Assembly: GCA_030267565.1 (NCBI GenBank)
Contig: BRXU01000006.1
Span: 5,235,001-5,299,000, forward strand
Direction: 5' to 3'
Length of the DNA: 64,000 bases
From: Pleodorina starrii
Lineage: Eukaryota; Chlorophyta; Chlorophyceae; Chlamydomonadales; Volvocaceae
Of this stretch, positions 43,977 to 55,300 are shown in pieces (position 1 is the stretch's first letter; each line of letters opens with the position of its first letter). Both the position numbers and the translations under genes were made by a program. The notes beneath the pieces are model-generated. The model searched no databases. It was not told the origin of the DNA and saw only the letters and a list, made by a program, of their open reading frames with translations.

Positions 43977-46079
43977 ATGTTCGCCGCAGTCGCTCTCTAC
44001 TGTGCACTCGCCGCGCTGCTTGCCGCCGGTATCGGCGGCAAATTCTTCAGCAAGCGAGCTGCCGACACACTTCCCAGCTCATCAGCTCCTCAGCTCAAGC
44101 GCCGCCTGCTTTCTCACCGATCGGTCAACATCGGCGCTGGCACCTGCACCATCCGACCACTCGCCACCGTCATCGGCCAGAATCGCGACCCCACCAACGA
44201 GTGCCACCTTCCCTGTGACAAGACCACCGCCTGGTTCGAGGACCAGGACGGCGCCGGCAGCTTAGTCACCATTCTAAATTTCCAACAAAACTCCGCCGCC
44301 ATCACCACGCCACTCGTCGCCAACCAAGGCCGCCTTCTCCAGCTGACCAACCTTCGCGTGGGCGGCAATACCAACATCTTCAACCCCGCGATCTCCACAA
44401 CTCTCAACGTCATGCCCGCCACCGTCGCAACACTGGTACCGTCCGAGACGGTACGTTGTTCAACTGCGCCGCCCGCCACCTTCCGCTCGATAACCGCCGG
44501 CCGGCCCGCGTTGTCCGAAGCGCCACCCCGATACATGCATGCGTGCGCAGTCCCCCTCATCGCACTACTGCGTGCCAGGTGAAGCATCCCCACGCCTGCA
44601 CCCCTGCCCGCACCTTCGCCTTCGTCCAATACTTATCCCTTTACCCTGCTTACCCACTTCCGTTACAGGACGTCCCCACACTCGAAGTCGACATGAACAC
44701 GCTCGCTCTCCACCACGGAGCCGGCTGGTTCCGGAAAAACGTGCTTGCCCTCCTCCTAGAGCCCCTGTCCGACGCCGACACTGCCACCGTGACGGCCGGC
44801 CAACCCGTCACTGTCCCCACTATCATCGCCACCCGTGACGCCGATGACCACCCGCACATCGACTTCACTGCTACGGTGCAGGTCAGTTGCCGCCGGTTGC
44901 GTACGGCTACCGTCAGCGCGTTACACCGACCCATGGGTCGGTGTACACCGTGTTACATTACGAGCGCCTTAAACCGAACCACGGGTCCCATCCCCTGAGA
45001 CCACACCCACGTCCTGCACATCCGTTCCTCTCGGTCGCACGACATCCATGTCTTCACAGCAGGGCTTGCGCGCAGGTTGCGGGGGCATTTGCATGCTGCA
45101 GGGTGGACACTCACGGCACAACGTTGGCCTACGCATCCCTTCGCTTCAATCCCGCCACATCCAACCTTCGGCCATTTGCATGCGCCTACCGAGTGCTGCG
45201 CTGTGTTCCATACGGCTCATGCTATCTCGGGCTATGTTGGGTGTCACATTCTTCACTTTGCCCTCCGTTTCGTCCCGTCCGTTCACCCTTCCACAGCTGA
45301 ACCCCACCTATTGGACTGCCGAGCAGCGCGCCATCATCGTCGCCCACCTGCGACACCCCCTCATCAGCCGCCGCGGCATTTTCCTGCTGGACGCACAAGG
45401 GGCCAACAACGAGTACCGCGTCCGCCGGGAGACCGCCACTGTCTTCCCCGCGCCCACATCCAACACCCTCAACGCCGCGATGGTTGAGGCGCTGCTCAAC
45501 CATCACGCCCTCGCCATCTGCGCCGGAAGCACCTCCAATGCCACCATTCCCGGCATCTTCGTCCCGGATTCCCACAACCCCATCCTCTTCGTGTGAGTCG
45601 CGACTTCCTTTCCCGCTACCCTGCGCCTTCCTGCTGCAAACATTCCGCCGTGCCACGCTTTCAGTAATCCATGCTCACCCTACATACCTTCCGCCCACCC
45701 CTTCACCCTTCTTACCTGCCAACTCTATGCGCGCCCCTCGTCCACCCCGCCCTTGGCCCCCACTCGCAGCTGCAACAACTGCGGGGCCATCCACGGCCCC
45801 CACGACGCCTGCCCAACTTGCGCCGACACCGCCATCACGGCGGCAGTCTACGGCACTGTTGTAGCGCCGGCGTTCGACTTCGGCAGCATCCTGCCCCCCG
45901 ACCACCCACCCGTCGAAGCCGTCCACGTCCTCATCACAGCGGATGCCGCCCGTACACTGTACGGCATCAAGAACCTCAACGATTCCGCCATTGCCAACGC
46001 CGGCACAGTGGCCGCGAGCTTGCACCCGCTCGCAAACCGCTTCATGATCGAGGACGGGGAAATCACAGGTGCCATGTAA
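43977..46079 (+). CDS. RPA70-like single-strand DNA-binding candidate B (zinc ribbon plus OB-like domains)
   Basis: Exons are 43977-44450, 44669-44881, 45297-45592 and 45770-46079, joined at phases 0, 0 and 2, giving about 430 residues ending GEITGAM. The frame is also open upstream to ATG 43830. The start chosen gives a hydrophobic N-terminus (ALYCALAALLAAGIGG) that could be a signal-like segment or part of a domain; the pseudogene at 37248 preserves it. Residues before intron 1 (RLLQLTNLRVGGNTNIFNPA) look like an RPA OB fold. The last exon starts with a zinc ribbon CNNC-x9-CPTC followed by AVHVLITADAARTLYGI, similar to RPA70 domain C. Intron phases match gene C at three sites, though sequence identity is low. 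C has one extra intron. DNA binding and a link to the helicase element are inferred, not shown. Confidence 0.62.
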
Positions 46080-46560
46080 AGGCACTGTGCCACGGCTGCG
46101 CCCTCCTTGCGCCTTCGAGGCTGGGTTGCGTATGCAGACTTCACTTGACCCGGAACATGTTACATTGCGTTGGCGTTTCCATTCGATGATGGGTTCAACC
46201 GGGGCGCTATTCGATTGCCTTGTTGCGGACCTCTGCTTAATTACGTTTCCAGGCTCTCCACGGTGGCTTCGAGGGTGGGCTCAACCGGCGCGACAGGAAA
46301 CTTCAGTTGACTCGTGGCATGTTGCGTTGCATTGCCTTGCCCGTTCCTTGCTCGCTTCGTACTGTCAACCGCCGATGCACGCATTGGGTGCTGATTGCAG
46401 TGCCAGTCAATTCACACTCACAGAGTGCCAATCACAACGGAAGTCTATGTGCCACTGGCCATAATGACTAAGGGTACCGTCACGCTGGCCCCTTACTTGC
46501 GTAAGGCTTCCTTCCAAGCGCTGCCAGGCATACTCCGTCTTCTGTGCCGTATTGTCACTC
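46080..46560. other. Downstream region without a gene
   Basis: Contains a loose internal duplication: GCGCCTTCGAGGCTGGGTTG and GGTGGCTTCGAGGGTGGGCT are each followed by ACTTCA, a GACTC/GACCC element and CATGTT. No coding frame is convincing. Confidence 0.4.
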
Positions 46561-46579
46561 ACGTTGCTTGACTACGCTT

Positions 46580-46745
46580 TACTTGCGTGTGTATGGTATG
46601 CATACCGAGGATTTCGGGATGACCCTGCATGTCAAGGATTCGCTTTGAATTTGGGCTCAATCTTGCATTTGGGTCTGCCTTTCAACTTGTCGCCTGCTCG
46701 GCTAGCAAAAATAACGCGCCCCGGTCGTCAGTGTACGCATGCTGC
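46580..46745 (+). repeat. Dispersed diverged copy of the 463-bp repeat
   Basis: TGTGTATGGTATGCATACCG, TTTCGGGATGACC, CTTTCAACTTGTCGCC and GCGCCCCGGTCGTCAGTGTA match the repeats at 10770-10960 and 11235-11430, with deletions. Confidence 0.8.
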
Positions 46746-46850
46746 CGCTTAACGTTAACGTTAACATTCACCTTAACCACTTAACGTTAACCGTTTCCGT
46801 ACACACCTGCAAACGTCAACGTTAAGCTCAACCTTAACCTTACAGTTCAC
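46745..46850. repeat. GTTAAC/CCTTAACC block
   Basis: TTAACGTTAACGTTAACATT, CCTTAACCACTTAACG and CTCAACCTTAACC runs between the dispersed 463-bp repeat and the hairpin terminus. Confidence 0.75.
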
Positions 46851-46938
46851 GTAAACAATGCCTTCCCAACAACCGCGTTCCGCATGTCAGCACACACAGC
46901 CACGCGCACCCTCACCACGTGCCCCTCAGCATGCGCCG

Positions 46939-46979
46939 CTACGAACATAAGCACACGGGCGCGGAAGCGCCCTGCTAGT
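46939..46979. mobile_element. Helitron-like 3' terminus 7
   Basis: Hairpin 46957-46972, CTAG 46975-46978, followed by T and GGTCAGCATAAG, another internal position of the S family. The left palindrome arm is present; the right arm is absent. Confidence 0.6.
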
Positions 46980-47504
46980 GGTCAGCATAAGAAATCTGGC
47001 AGACATCCTCAGCCAACTAGCAATAACAATACTCATGGCCGTGTACCATGCACATTTCAGCAACCACACTCAGCTAAGAAGCCAAGCGACAAACGTCAAA
47101 TACTCAGTAGCAGACGGCTACGACATCATCTTACACAGCCATAATGCGCAATGAACATGTCAACATAAAATATAAGCAACAATATAAATAGACGTCCCGG
47201 CAGCCGCACGGCAAAAACATGACGAACGATGAAAAGTTGCCCGCCGACCACCCGCCGACCGCACGCCACCCAATATTCTCACCCGCCAGCGTCTGGCATA
47301 TACATTAATAAATGCCGTGCAACGAAATACACGTCGCAGCGTTAATACCTGCCCCAATAACAGCTCGCTCGCAATGTAAAAACATCGGGCCGGGAGTCGT
47401 ATCTTCGCTGGTCGCGACATCACACAGCCCTCTCATAAGCTTCTCTGCACATAATAATATAAATTGATATTGCAGAAACATGTAATATACAGCATTACTT
47501 TAGC
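46979..47504 (+). repeat. S-family repeat, copy 13
   Basis: Begins at GGTCAGCATAAGAAATCTGG with the leader missing. Ends ATTACTTTAGCA. It is followed by the same GTTTCCCGACACG and 40-bp minisatellite remnant as at 33080-33220. Confidence 0.8.
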
Positions 47505-48424
47505 AAAGCGCGAAAGGTTTCCCGACACGTGCACACTGCAACGACTCGGTAACAGCCGTTGCCGTGCCGTTGCGGCACGAAAATCCGCGCGGCAACGATT
47601 TGGCAACCGACGACAGTTTGAAAATCGCGACGAAGGAGTATGTTTGAGCACAAGTATCCAATACGTTCACTAATAAAATCGTGCAACCAAACAAACATTT
47701 CAACACATTCATAGCCTCAACAGCTCCTCGCTCGCAATTTAAAGACATCGGGTGCTGGGCAGCCAACACATCGGGAAGTCCCACTGGGCACAAAGTATAG
47801 TTCACAACATTTGGGCAACTACATGCTAACACCGACGGGGCGACCCGCACGAAGGGAGGACCCACACGTCGGGGGAAACTGGGAGAAACGTTTCGCGCCC
47901 ATACCGCTCAGCGGCGACCTGCTCACTCCGCTGGGCGACTGCACGCTCACCCCGCTGGGCAGCTGGTTGCTGACACCGCTGACAGCGCTGGGCGACCCAC
48001 ACATCGGCGAGTCCCGCTGGGCGACTGGGCGCTCACCCCGTTGGGCGACTGGGTTTCCCATTGACCGACCCGCACAAAGGGACTGATACCACTGGGCGAC
48101 TGGCCGCTCGTCCCACTGGGCGACTCAGTGGGCGCTCACACCGCTAGGCGACTAGGTTAAGGTTACTAGGTTAAGATTAAGGCTAAGGTTAAGGTTAACC
48201 AAAAACGCTTAACGTTAACAATAAGGTTAAGGTCAACGTTAAGGTCAACGTTTTGGTCATCATTAACGTCAACAATAAGGTTAAGGTCAACGTTAAGGTC
48301 AACCTTAACCTTACATCGGGCGCTGGGCAGCCAACACATCGGGAAGTCCCACTGGGCGCAAAGTATACTTCACAACATTTGGGCAAGTACATGACGACTG
48401 GCCGCTCATCCCGCTGGGCGACTC
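47505..48424. repeat. Mosaic: 1-131-type repeat, GGGCGACTGG minisatellite, TTAAGG block
   Basis: 47753-47883 is the third copy of the 1-131 repeat. 47900-48155 is GGGCGACTGG minisatellite. 48155-48315 is AAGGTTAAGG/AACGTTAAGGTCAACG repeat. Together it parallels 33230-33765. Confidence 0.7.
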
Positions 48425-49340
48425 AGTTAAGTCAATCCGCGCGGCAACGATTTGGCAACCGACGACAGAAGTAAATCCGCGCGGCAACGATTTGCACCGC
48501 CACTCCTGCGGCCCGCCGTTGTAGTAGGGTCCGGCGGTCCTTCTGCCCACCGGCCCTTTCAGCCACCCGTGAATTCCTTCGGAACATGTACGCCAACGTT
48601 CTGCTGACTGCCAACGTTTGTGGACAACGATTTGGCAACCGACGGCAGATGTCAATCCGCGCGGCAACGATTTGGCAACCGACGACAGAAGTAAATCCGC
48701 ACGGCAACGATTTGCACCGCCACTCCTGCAGCCCGCCACCGCCACCGCCACCGCCACCGCCACCGCCACCGCCACCGCCACCGCCACCGCCACCGCCACC
48801 GCCACCGCCACCGCCACCGCCACCGCCACCGCCACCGCCACCGCCACCGCCACCGCCACCGCCACCGCCACCGCCACCGCTCACTAGTTGCTGATACCGC
48901 TGACAGCGCTAGGCGACCCACACATCGGCGAGTCCCGCTGGGGAACTGGGCGGCCCGCCTTATTAGTAATACCGAGGCGGCCGACGGCCACCCATCCCCC
49001 GAGGTGTCTGTGCTGTCAGTCGTCAGTGTACGCATGCTGCCGCTTAACGTTAACGTTAAGAATAACCTTAACCACTTAACGTTAACGTTCAGCTTAACCT
49101 TAACCGCTTAACGTTTCCGTACACACCTGCAAACTCGACGGTGCTCATCACAAGCGCGTGCACACACCACTGAACGACTGGCACCTCACACTGCTCAGCG
49201 GCTAGGCGTTCACACCGCTGGGCGACTGGCTGGGCAGTTACGCCAGTGAGCGGCTAGCCGCTCACCCCGCTCACTGGGCGCTCACACCGCTGGGCGACTA
49301 GCCGCTCACACGACGCTCATAACAAACGCAGCACGAACAT
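48425..49340 (+). repeat. 40-bp minisatellite, CCGCCA array and GTTAAC block
   Basis: Minisatellite at 48425-48730, about 25 CCGCCA hexamers at 48732-48880, the CGGCGAGTCCCGCTGG module, GTTAAC repeats at 49041-49115 and GGGCGACTGG minisatellite. The order equals that of 13130-14680. Confidence 0.85.
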
Positions 49341-49371
49341 AAGCACACGGGCGCGGAAGCGCCCTGCTAGT
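49334..49371. mobile_element. Helitron-like 3' terminus 8, abutting the 10-bp satellite
   Basis: Hairpin 49349-49364 and CTAG 49367-49370. The very next bases (TGCAGAAGGGC) are satellite. Confidence 0.6.
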
Positions 49372-52300
49372 GCAGAAGGGCGCAGACGGGCGCAGACGGG
49401 GGCAGACGGGGGCAGAAGGGTGCAGACGGGCGCAGACGGGCGCAGAAGGGTGCAGACGGGGGCAGAAGGGCGCAGACGGGGGCAGAAGGGCGCAGACGGG
49501 CGCAGACGGGCGCAGACGGGCGCAGACGGGCGCAGAAGGGCGCAGATGGGCGCAGACGGGGGCAGAAGGGCGCAGAAGGGCGCAGACGGGGGCAGAAGGG
49601 CGCAGAAGGGTGCAGAAGGGCGCAGACGGGCGCAGACGGGCGCAGAAGGGCGCAGACGGGGGCAGACGGGCGCAGACGGGCGCAGAAGGGTGCAGACGGG
49701 GGCAGACGGGCGCAGACGGGCGCAGAAGGGCGCAGACGGGGCCGAAGGGCGCAGAAGGGCGCAGACGGGCGCAGACGGGCGCAGAAGGGTGCAGACGGGG
49801 GCAGAAGGGCGCAGACGAGCGCAGAAGGGTGCAGACGGGCGCAGAAGGGTGCAGACGGGGGCAGAAGGGCGCAGACGGGGGCAGAAGGTTGCAGACGGGC
49901 GCAGACGGGCGCAGAAGGGCGCAGATGGGCGCAGACGGGGGCAGAAGGGCGCAGAAGGGCGCAGACGGGGGCAGAAGGGCGCAGAAGGGTGCAGAAGGGC
50001 GCAGACGGGCGCAGACGGGCGCAGAAGGGCGCAGACGGGGGCAGAAGGGCGCAGCAGGCGCAGAAGGGTGCAGACGGGGGCAGACGGGCGCAGAAGGGCG
50101 CATACGGGGGCAGACGGGGGCAGAAGGGCGCAGACGGGGGCAGAAGGGCGAAGACGGGCGCAGAAGGGTGCAGACGGGCGCAGAAGGGCGCAGAAGGGCG
50201 CAGAAGGGCACAGAAGGGCGCAGACGGGCGCAGACGGGCGCAGAAGGGCGCAGACGGGGGCAGAAGGGCGCAGACGGGCGCAGAAGGGCGCAGAAGGGTG
50301 CAGACGGGGGCAGACGGGGGCAGACGGGCGCAGAAGGGCGCAGACGGGGGCAGAAGGGCGCAGAAGGGCGCAGACGGGCGCAGACGGGGGCAGACGGGCG
50401 CAGAAGGGAGCAGACGGGCGCAGACGGGCGCAGAAGGGTGCAGACGGGGGCAGAAGGGCGCAGAAGGGCGCAGAAGGGCGCAGAAGGTAGCAGACGGGGG
50501 CAGACGGGGGCAGACAGGCGCAGAAGGTCGCAGACGGGGGCAGAAGGGCGCAGAAGGGCGCAGACGGGCGCAGACGGGGGCAGACGGGGGCAGAAGGGTG
50601 CAGAAGGGCGCAGACGGGCGCAGAAGGGTGCAGACGGGGGCAGAAGGGCGCAGACGGGGGCAGAAGGGCGCAGACGGGCGCAGACGGGCGCAGAAGGGCG
50701 CAGATGGGCGCAGACGGGGGCAGAAGGGCACAGAAGGGCGCAGACGGGGGCAGAAGGGCGCAGAAGGGTGCAGAAGGGTGCAGACGGGCGCAGACGGGGG
50801 CAGAAGGGCGCAGACGGGGGCAGAAGGGCGCAGACGGGCGCAGAAGGGCGCAGACGGGGGCAGACGGGCGCAGAAGGGTGCAGACGGGCGCAGACGGGCG
50901 CAGAAGGGTGCAGACGGGGGCAGAAGGGCGCAGACGGGCGCAGAAGGGCGCAGACGGGCGCAGACGGGCGCAGAAGGGCGCAGATGGGCGCAGACGGGGG
51001 CAGAAGGGCGCAGACGGGGGCAGACGGGCACAGAAGGGCGCAGACGGGCGCAGACGGGGGCAGACGGGGGCAGAAGGGCGCAGAAGGGCGCAGAAGGGTG
51101 CAGACGGGGTCAGACGGCGCAGACGGGCGCAGAAGGTCGCAGACGGGGGCAGAAGGGCGCAGAAGGGCGCAGACGGGCGCAGACGGGGGCAGACGGGGGC
51201 AGAAGGGTGCAGAAGGGCGCAGACGGGCGCAGAAGGGTGCAGACGGGGGCAGAAGGGCGCAGACGGGGGCAGAAGGGCGCAGACGGGCGCAGACGGGCGC
51301 AGAAGGGCGCAGATGGGCGCAGACGGGCGCAGACGGGCGCAGACGGGGGCAGAAGGGCGCAGAAGGGCGCAGACGGGGGCAGAAGGGCGCAGAAGGGTGC
51401 AGAAGGGCGCAGACGGGCGCAGACGGGGGCAGAAGGGCGCAGACGGGGGCAGAAGGGCGCAGACGGGCGCAGAAGGGCGCAGACGGGGGCAGACGGGCGC
51501 AGAAGGGCGCAGACGGGCGCAGACGGGCGCAGAAGGGCGCAGAAGGGCGCAGACGGGGGCAGAAGGGCGCAGAAGGGTGCAGAAGGGCGCAGACGGGCGC
51601 AGACGGGGGCAGAAGGGCGCAGACGGGGGCAGAAGGGCGCAGACGGGCGCAGAAGGGCGCAGACGGGCGCAGACGGGGGCAGAAGGGCGCAGACGGGGGC
51701 AGAAGGGCGCAGACGGGCGCAGAAGGGCGCAGACGGGGGCAGACGGGCGCAGAAGGGTGCAGACGGGCGCAGACGGGCGCAGAAGGGTGCAGACGGGGGC
51801 AGAAGGGCGCAGACGGGCGCAGAAGGGCGCAGACGGGCGCAGAAGGGCGCAGACGGGGGCAGAAAGGCGCAGAAGGGCGCAGACGGGGGCAGACGGGGGC
51901 AGACGGGGGCAGAAGGGTGCAGAAGGGCGCAGACGGGCGCAGAAGGGTGCAGACGGGGGCAGAAGGGCGCAGACGGGGGCAGAAGGGCGCAGACGGGCGC
52001 AGACGGGCGCAGAAGGGCGCAGATGGGCGCAGACGGGGGCAGAAGGGCGCAGAAGGGCGCAGACGGGCGCAGACGGGGGCAGAAGGGCGCAGACGGGCGC
52101 AGAAGGGCGCAGACGGGGGCAGACGGGCGCAGAAGGGCGCAGACGGGCGCAGACGGGCGCAGAAGGGTGCAGACGGGGGCAGAAGGGCGCAGACGGGCGC
52201 AGAAGGGTGCAGACGGGCGCAGACGGGCGCAGAAGGGTGCAGATGGGCGCAGACGGGGGCAGAAGGGCGCAGACGGGGGCAGACGGGCACAGAAGGGCGC

Positions 52301-55300
52301 AGACGGGCGCAGACGGGGGCAGACGGGGGCAGAAGGGCGCAGAAGGGCGCAGAAGGGTGCAGACGGGGGCAGACGGGGGCAGACGGGCGCAGAAGGGCAC
52401 AGACGGGGGCAGAAGGGCGCAGAAGGGCGCAGACGGGGGCAGACGGGGGCAGAAGGGTGCAGAAGGGCGCAGACGGGCGCAGAAGGGTGCAGACGGGGGC
52501 AGAAGGGCGCAGACGGGGGCAGAAGGGCGCAGACGGGCGCAGACGGGCGCAGAAGGGCGCAGATGGGCGCAGACGGGGGCAGAAGGGCGCAGAAGGGCGC
52601 AGACGGGGGCAGAAGGGCGCAGAAGGGCGCAGACGGGCGCAGAAGGGTGCAGACGGGGGCAGAAGGGCGCAGACGGGGGCAGAAGGGCGCAGACGGGCGC
52701 AGACGGGCGCAGAAGGGCGCAGATGGGCGCAGACGGGGGCAGAAGGGCGCAGAAGGGCGCAGACGGGCGCAGATGGGGGCAGAAGGGCGCAGACGGGCGC
52801 AGAAGGGCGCAGACGGGGGCAGACGGGCGCAGAAGGGCGCAGACGGGCGCAGACGGGCGCAGAAGGGTGCAGACGGGGGCAGAAGGGCGCAGACGGGCGC
52901 AGAAGGGTGCAGACGGGCGCAGACGGGCGCAGAAGGGTGCAGATGGGCGCAGACGGGGGCAGAAGGGCGCAGACGGGGGCAGACGGGCACAGAAGGGCGC
53001 AGACGGGCGCAGACGGGGGCAGACGGGGGCAGAAGGGCGCAGAAGGGCGCAGAAGGGTGCAGACGGGGGCAGACGGGGGCAGACAGGCGCAGAAGGTCAC
53101 AGACGGGGGCAGAAGGGCGCAGAAGGGCGCAGACGGGGGCAGACGGGGGCAGAAGGGTGCAGAAGGGCGCAGACGGGCGCAGACGGGGGCAGAAGGGCGC
53201 AGACGGGCGCAGACGGGCGCAGAAGGGCGCAGATGGGCGCAGACGGGGGCAGAAGGGCGCAGAAGGGCGCAGACGGGGGCAGAAGGGCGCAGAAGGGTGC
53301 AGAAGGGCGCAGACGGGCGCAGACGGGGGCAGAAGGGCGCAGACGGGGGCAGAAGGGCGCAGACGGGTGCAGAAGGGCGCAGACGGGGGCAGACGGGCGC
53401 AGAAGGGCGCAGACGGGCGCAGACGGGCGCAGAAGGGTGCAGACGGGGGCAGAAGGGCGCAGACGGGCGCAGAAGGGCGCAGAAGGGCGCAGACGGGCGC
53501 AGAAGGGCGCAGACGGGGGCAGACGGGCGCAGAAGGGCGCAGACGGGGGCAGACGGGGGCAGAAGGGCGCAGACGGGGGCAGAAGGGCGCAGACGGGCGC
53601 AGAAGGGGGCAGACGGGCGCAGAAGGGCGCAGAAGGGCGAAGAAGGGCGCAGAAGGGCGCAGACGGGCGCAGACGGGCGCAGAAGGGCGCAGACGGGGGC
53701 AGACGGGCGCAGAAGGGCGCAGAAGGGCGCAGAAGGGCGCAGAAGGGCGCAGAAGGGCGCAGACGGGCGCAGACGGGCGCAGAAGGGCGCAGACGGGGGC
53801 AGACGGGCGCAGAAGGGCGCAGAAGGGCGCAGAAGGGCGCAGACGGGTGCAGACGGGGGCAGACGGGCGCAGAAGGGCGCAGACGGGGGCAGAAGGGCGC
53901 AGAAGGGTGCAGACGGGCGCAGAAGGGCGCAGAAGGGCGCAGACGGGGGCAGAAGGGGGCAGACGGGCGCAGACGGGCGCAGACGGGCGCAGAAGGGTGC
54001 AGAAGGGCGCAGACGGGCGCAGACGGGCGCAGAAGGGCGCAGACGGGGGCAGAAGGGCGCAGACGGGCGCAGAAGGGCGCAGACGGGGGCAGAAGGGCGC
54101 AGAAGGGCGCAGACGGGGGCAGAAGGGCGCAGAAGGGTGCAGAAGGGCGCAGACGGGCGCAGACGGGCGCAGAAGGGCGCAGACGGGCGCAGAAGGGTGC
54201 AGACGGGGGCAGAAGGGCGCAGACGGGGGCAGAAGGGCGCAGACGGGCGCAGACGGGCGCAGAAGGGCGCAGATGGGCGCAGACGGGGGCAGAAGGGCGC
54301 AGAAGGGCGCAGACGGGGGCAGAAGGGCGCAGAAGGGTGCAGAAGGGCGCAGACGGGCGCAGAAGGGTGCAGACGGGCGCAGACGGGCGCAGAAGGGTGC
54401 AGACGGGGGCAGAAGGGCGCAGACGGGCGCAGAAGGGCGCAGAAGGGCGCAGACGGGCGCAGAAGGTCGCAGACGGGGGCAGAAGGGCGCAGAAGGGCGC
54501 AGACGGGGGCAGACGGGGGCAGACGGGGGCAGACGGGGGCAGAAGGGCGCAGAAGGGCGCAGAAGGGTGCAGACGGGCGCAGAAGGGCGCAGACGGGGGC
54601 AGAAGGGTGCAGAAGGGCGCAGATGTGCACAAAAGGGCGCAGATGTGCGCAGACGGGGGCAGAAGGGTGCAGAAGGGCGCAGACGGGCGCAGACGGGCGC
54701 AGACGGGCGCAGAAGGGCGCAGACGGGCGCAGACGGGGGCAGAAGGGCGCAGACGGGGGCAGAAGGGCGCAGACGGGCGCAGAAGGGCGCAGACGGGGGC
54801 AGACGGGCGCAGAAGGGCGCAGACGGGCGCAGACGGGCGCAGAAGGGTGCAGACGGGCGCAGAAGGGCGCAGACGGGCGCAGAAGGGCGCAGACGGGCGC
54901 AGACGGGCGCAGAAGGGCGCAGATGGGCGCAGACGGGGGCAGAAGGGCGCAGACGGGGGCAGACGGGCACAGAAGGGCGCAGACGGGCGCAGAAGGGGGC
55001 AGACGGGGGCAGACGGGCGCAGACGGGCGCAGAAGGGCGCAGACGGGGGCAGACGGGCGCAGAAGGGCGCAGACGGGCGCAGACGGGCGCAGAAGGGTGC
55101 AGACGGGGGCAGAAGGGCGCAGACGGGCGCAGAAGGGCGCAGAAGGGCGCAGACGGGCGCAGAAGGGCGCAGACGGGGGCAGACGGGCGCAGAAGGGCGC
55201 AGACGGGGGCAGACGGGGGCAGAAGGGCGCAGACGGGGGCAGAAGGGCGCAGACGGGGGCAGAAGGGCGCAGACGGGCGCAGAAGGGCGCAGAAGGGCGC

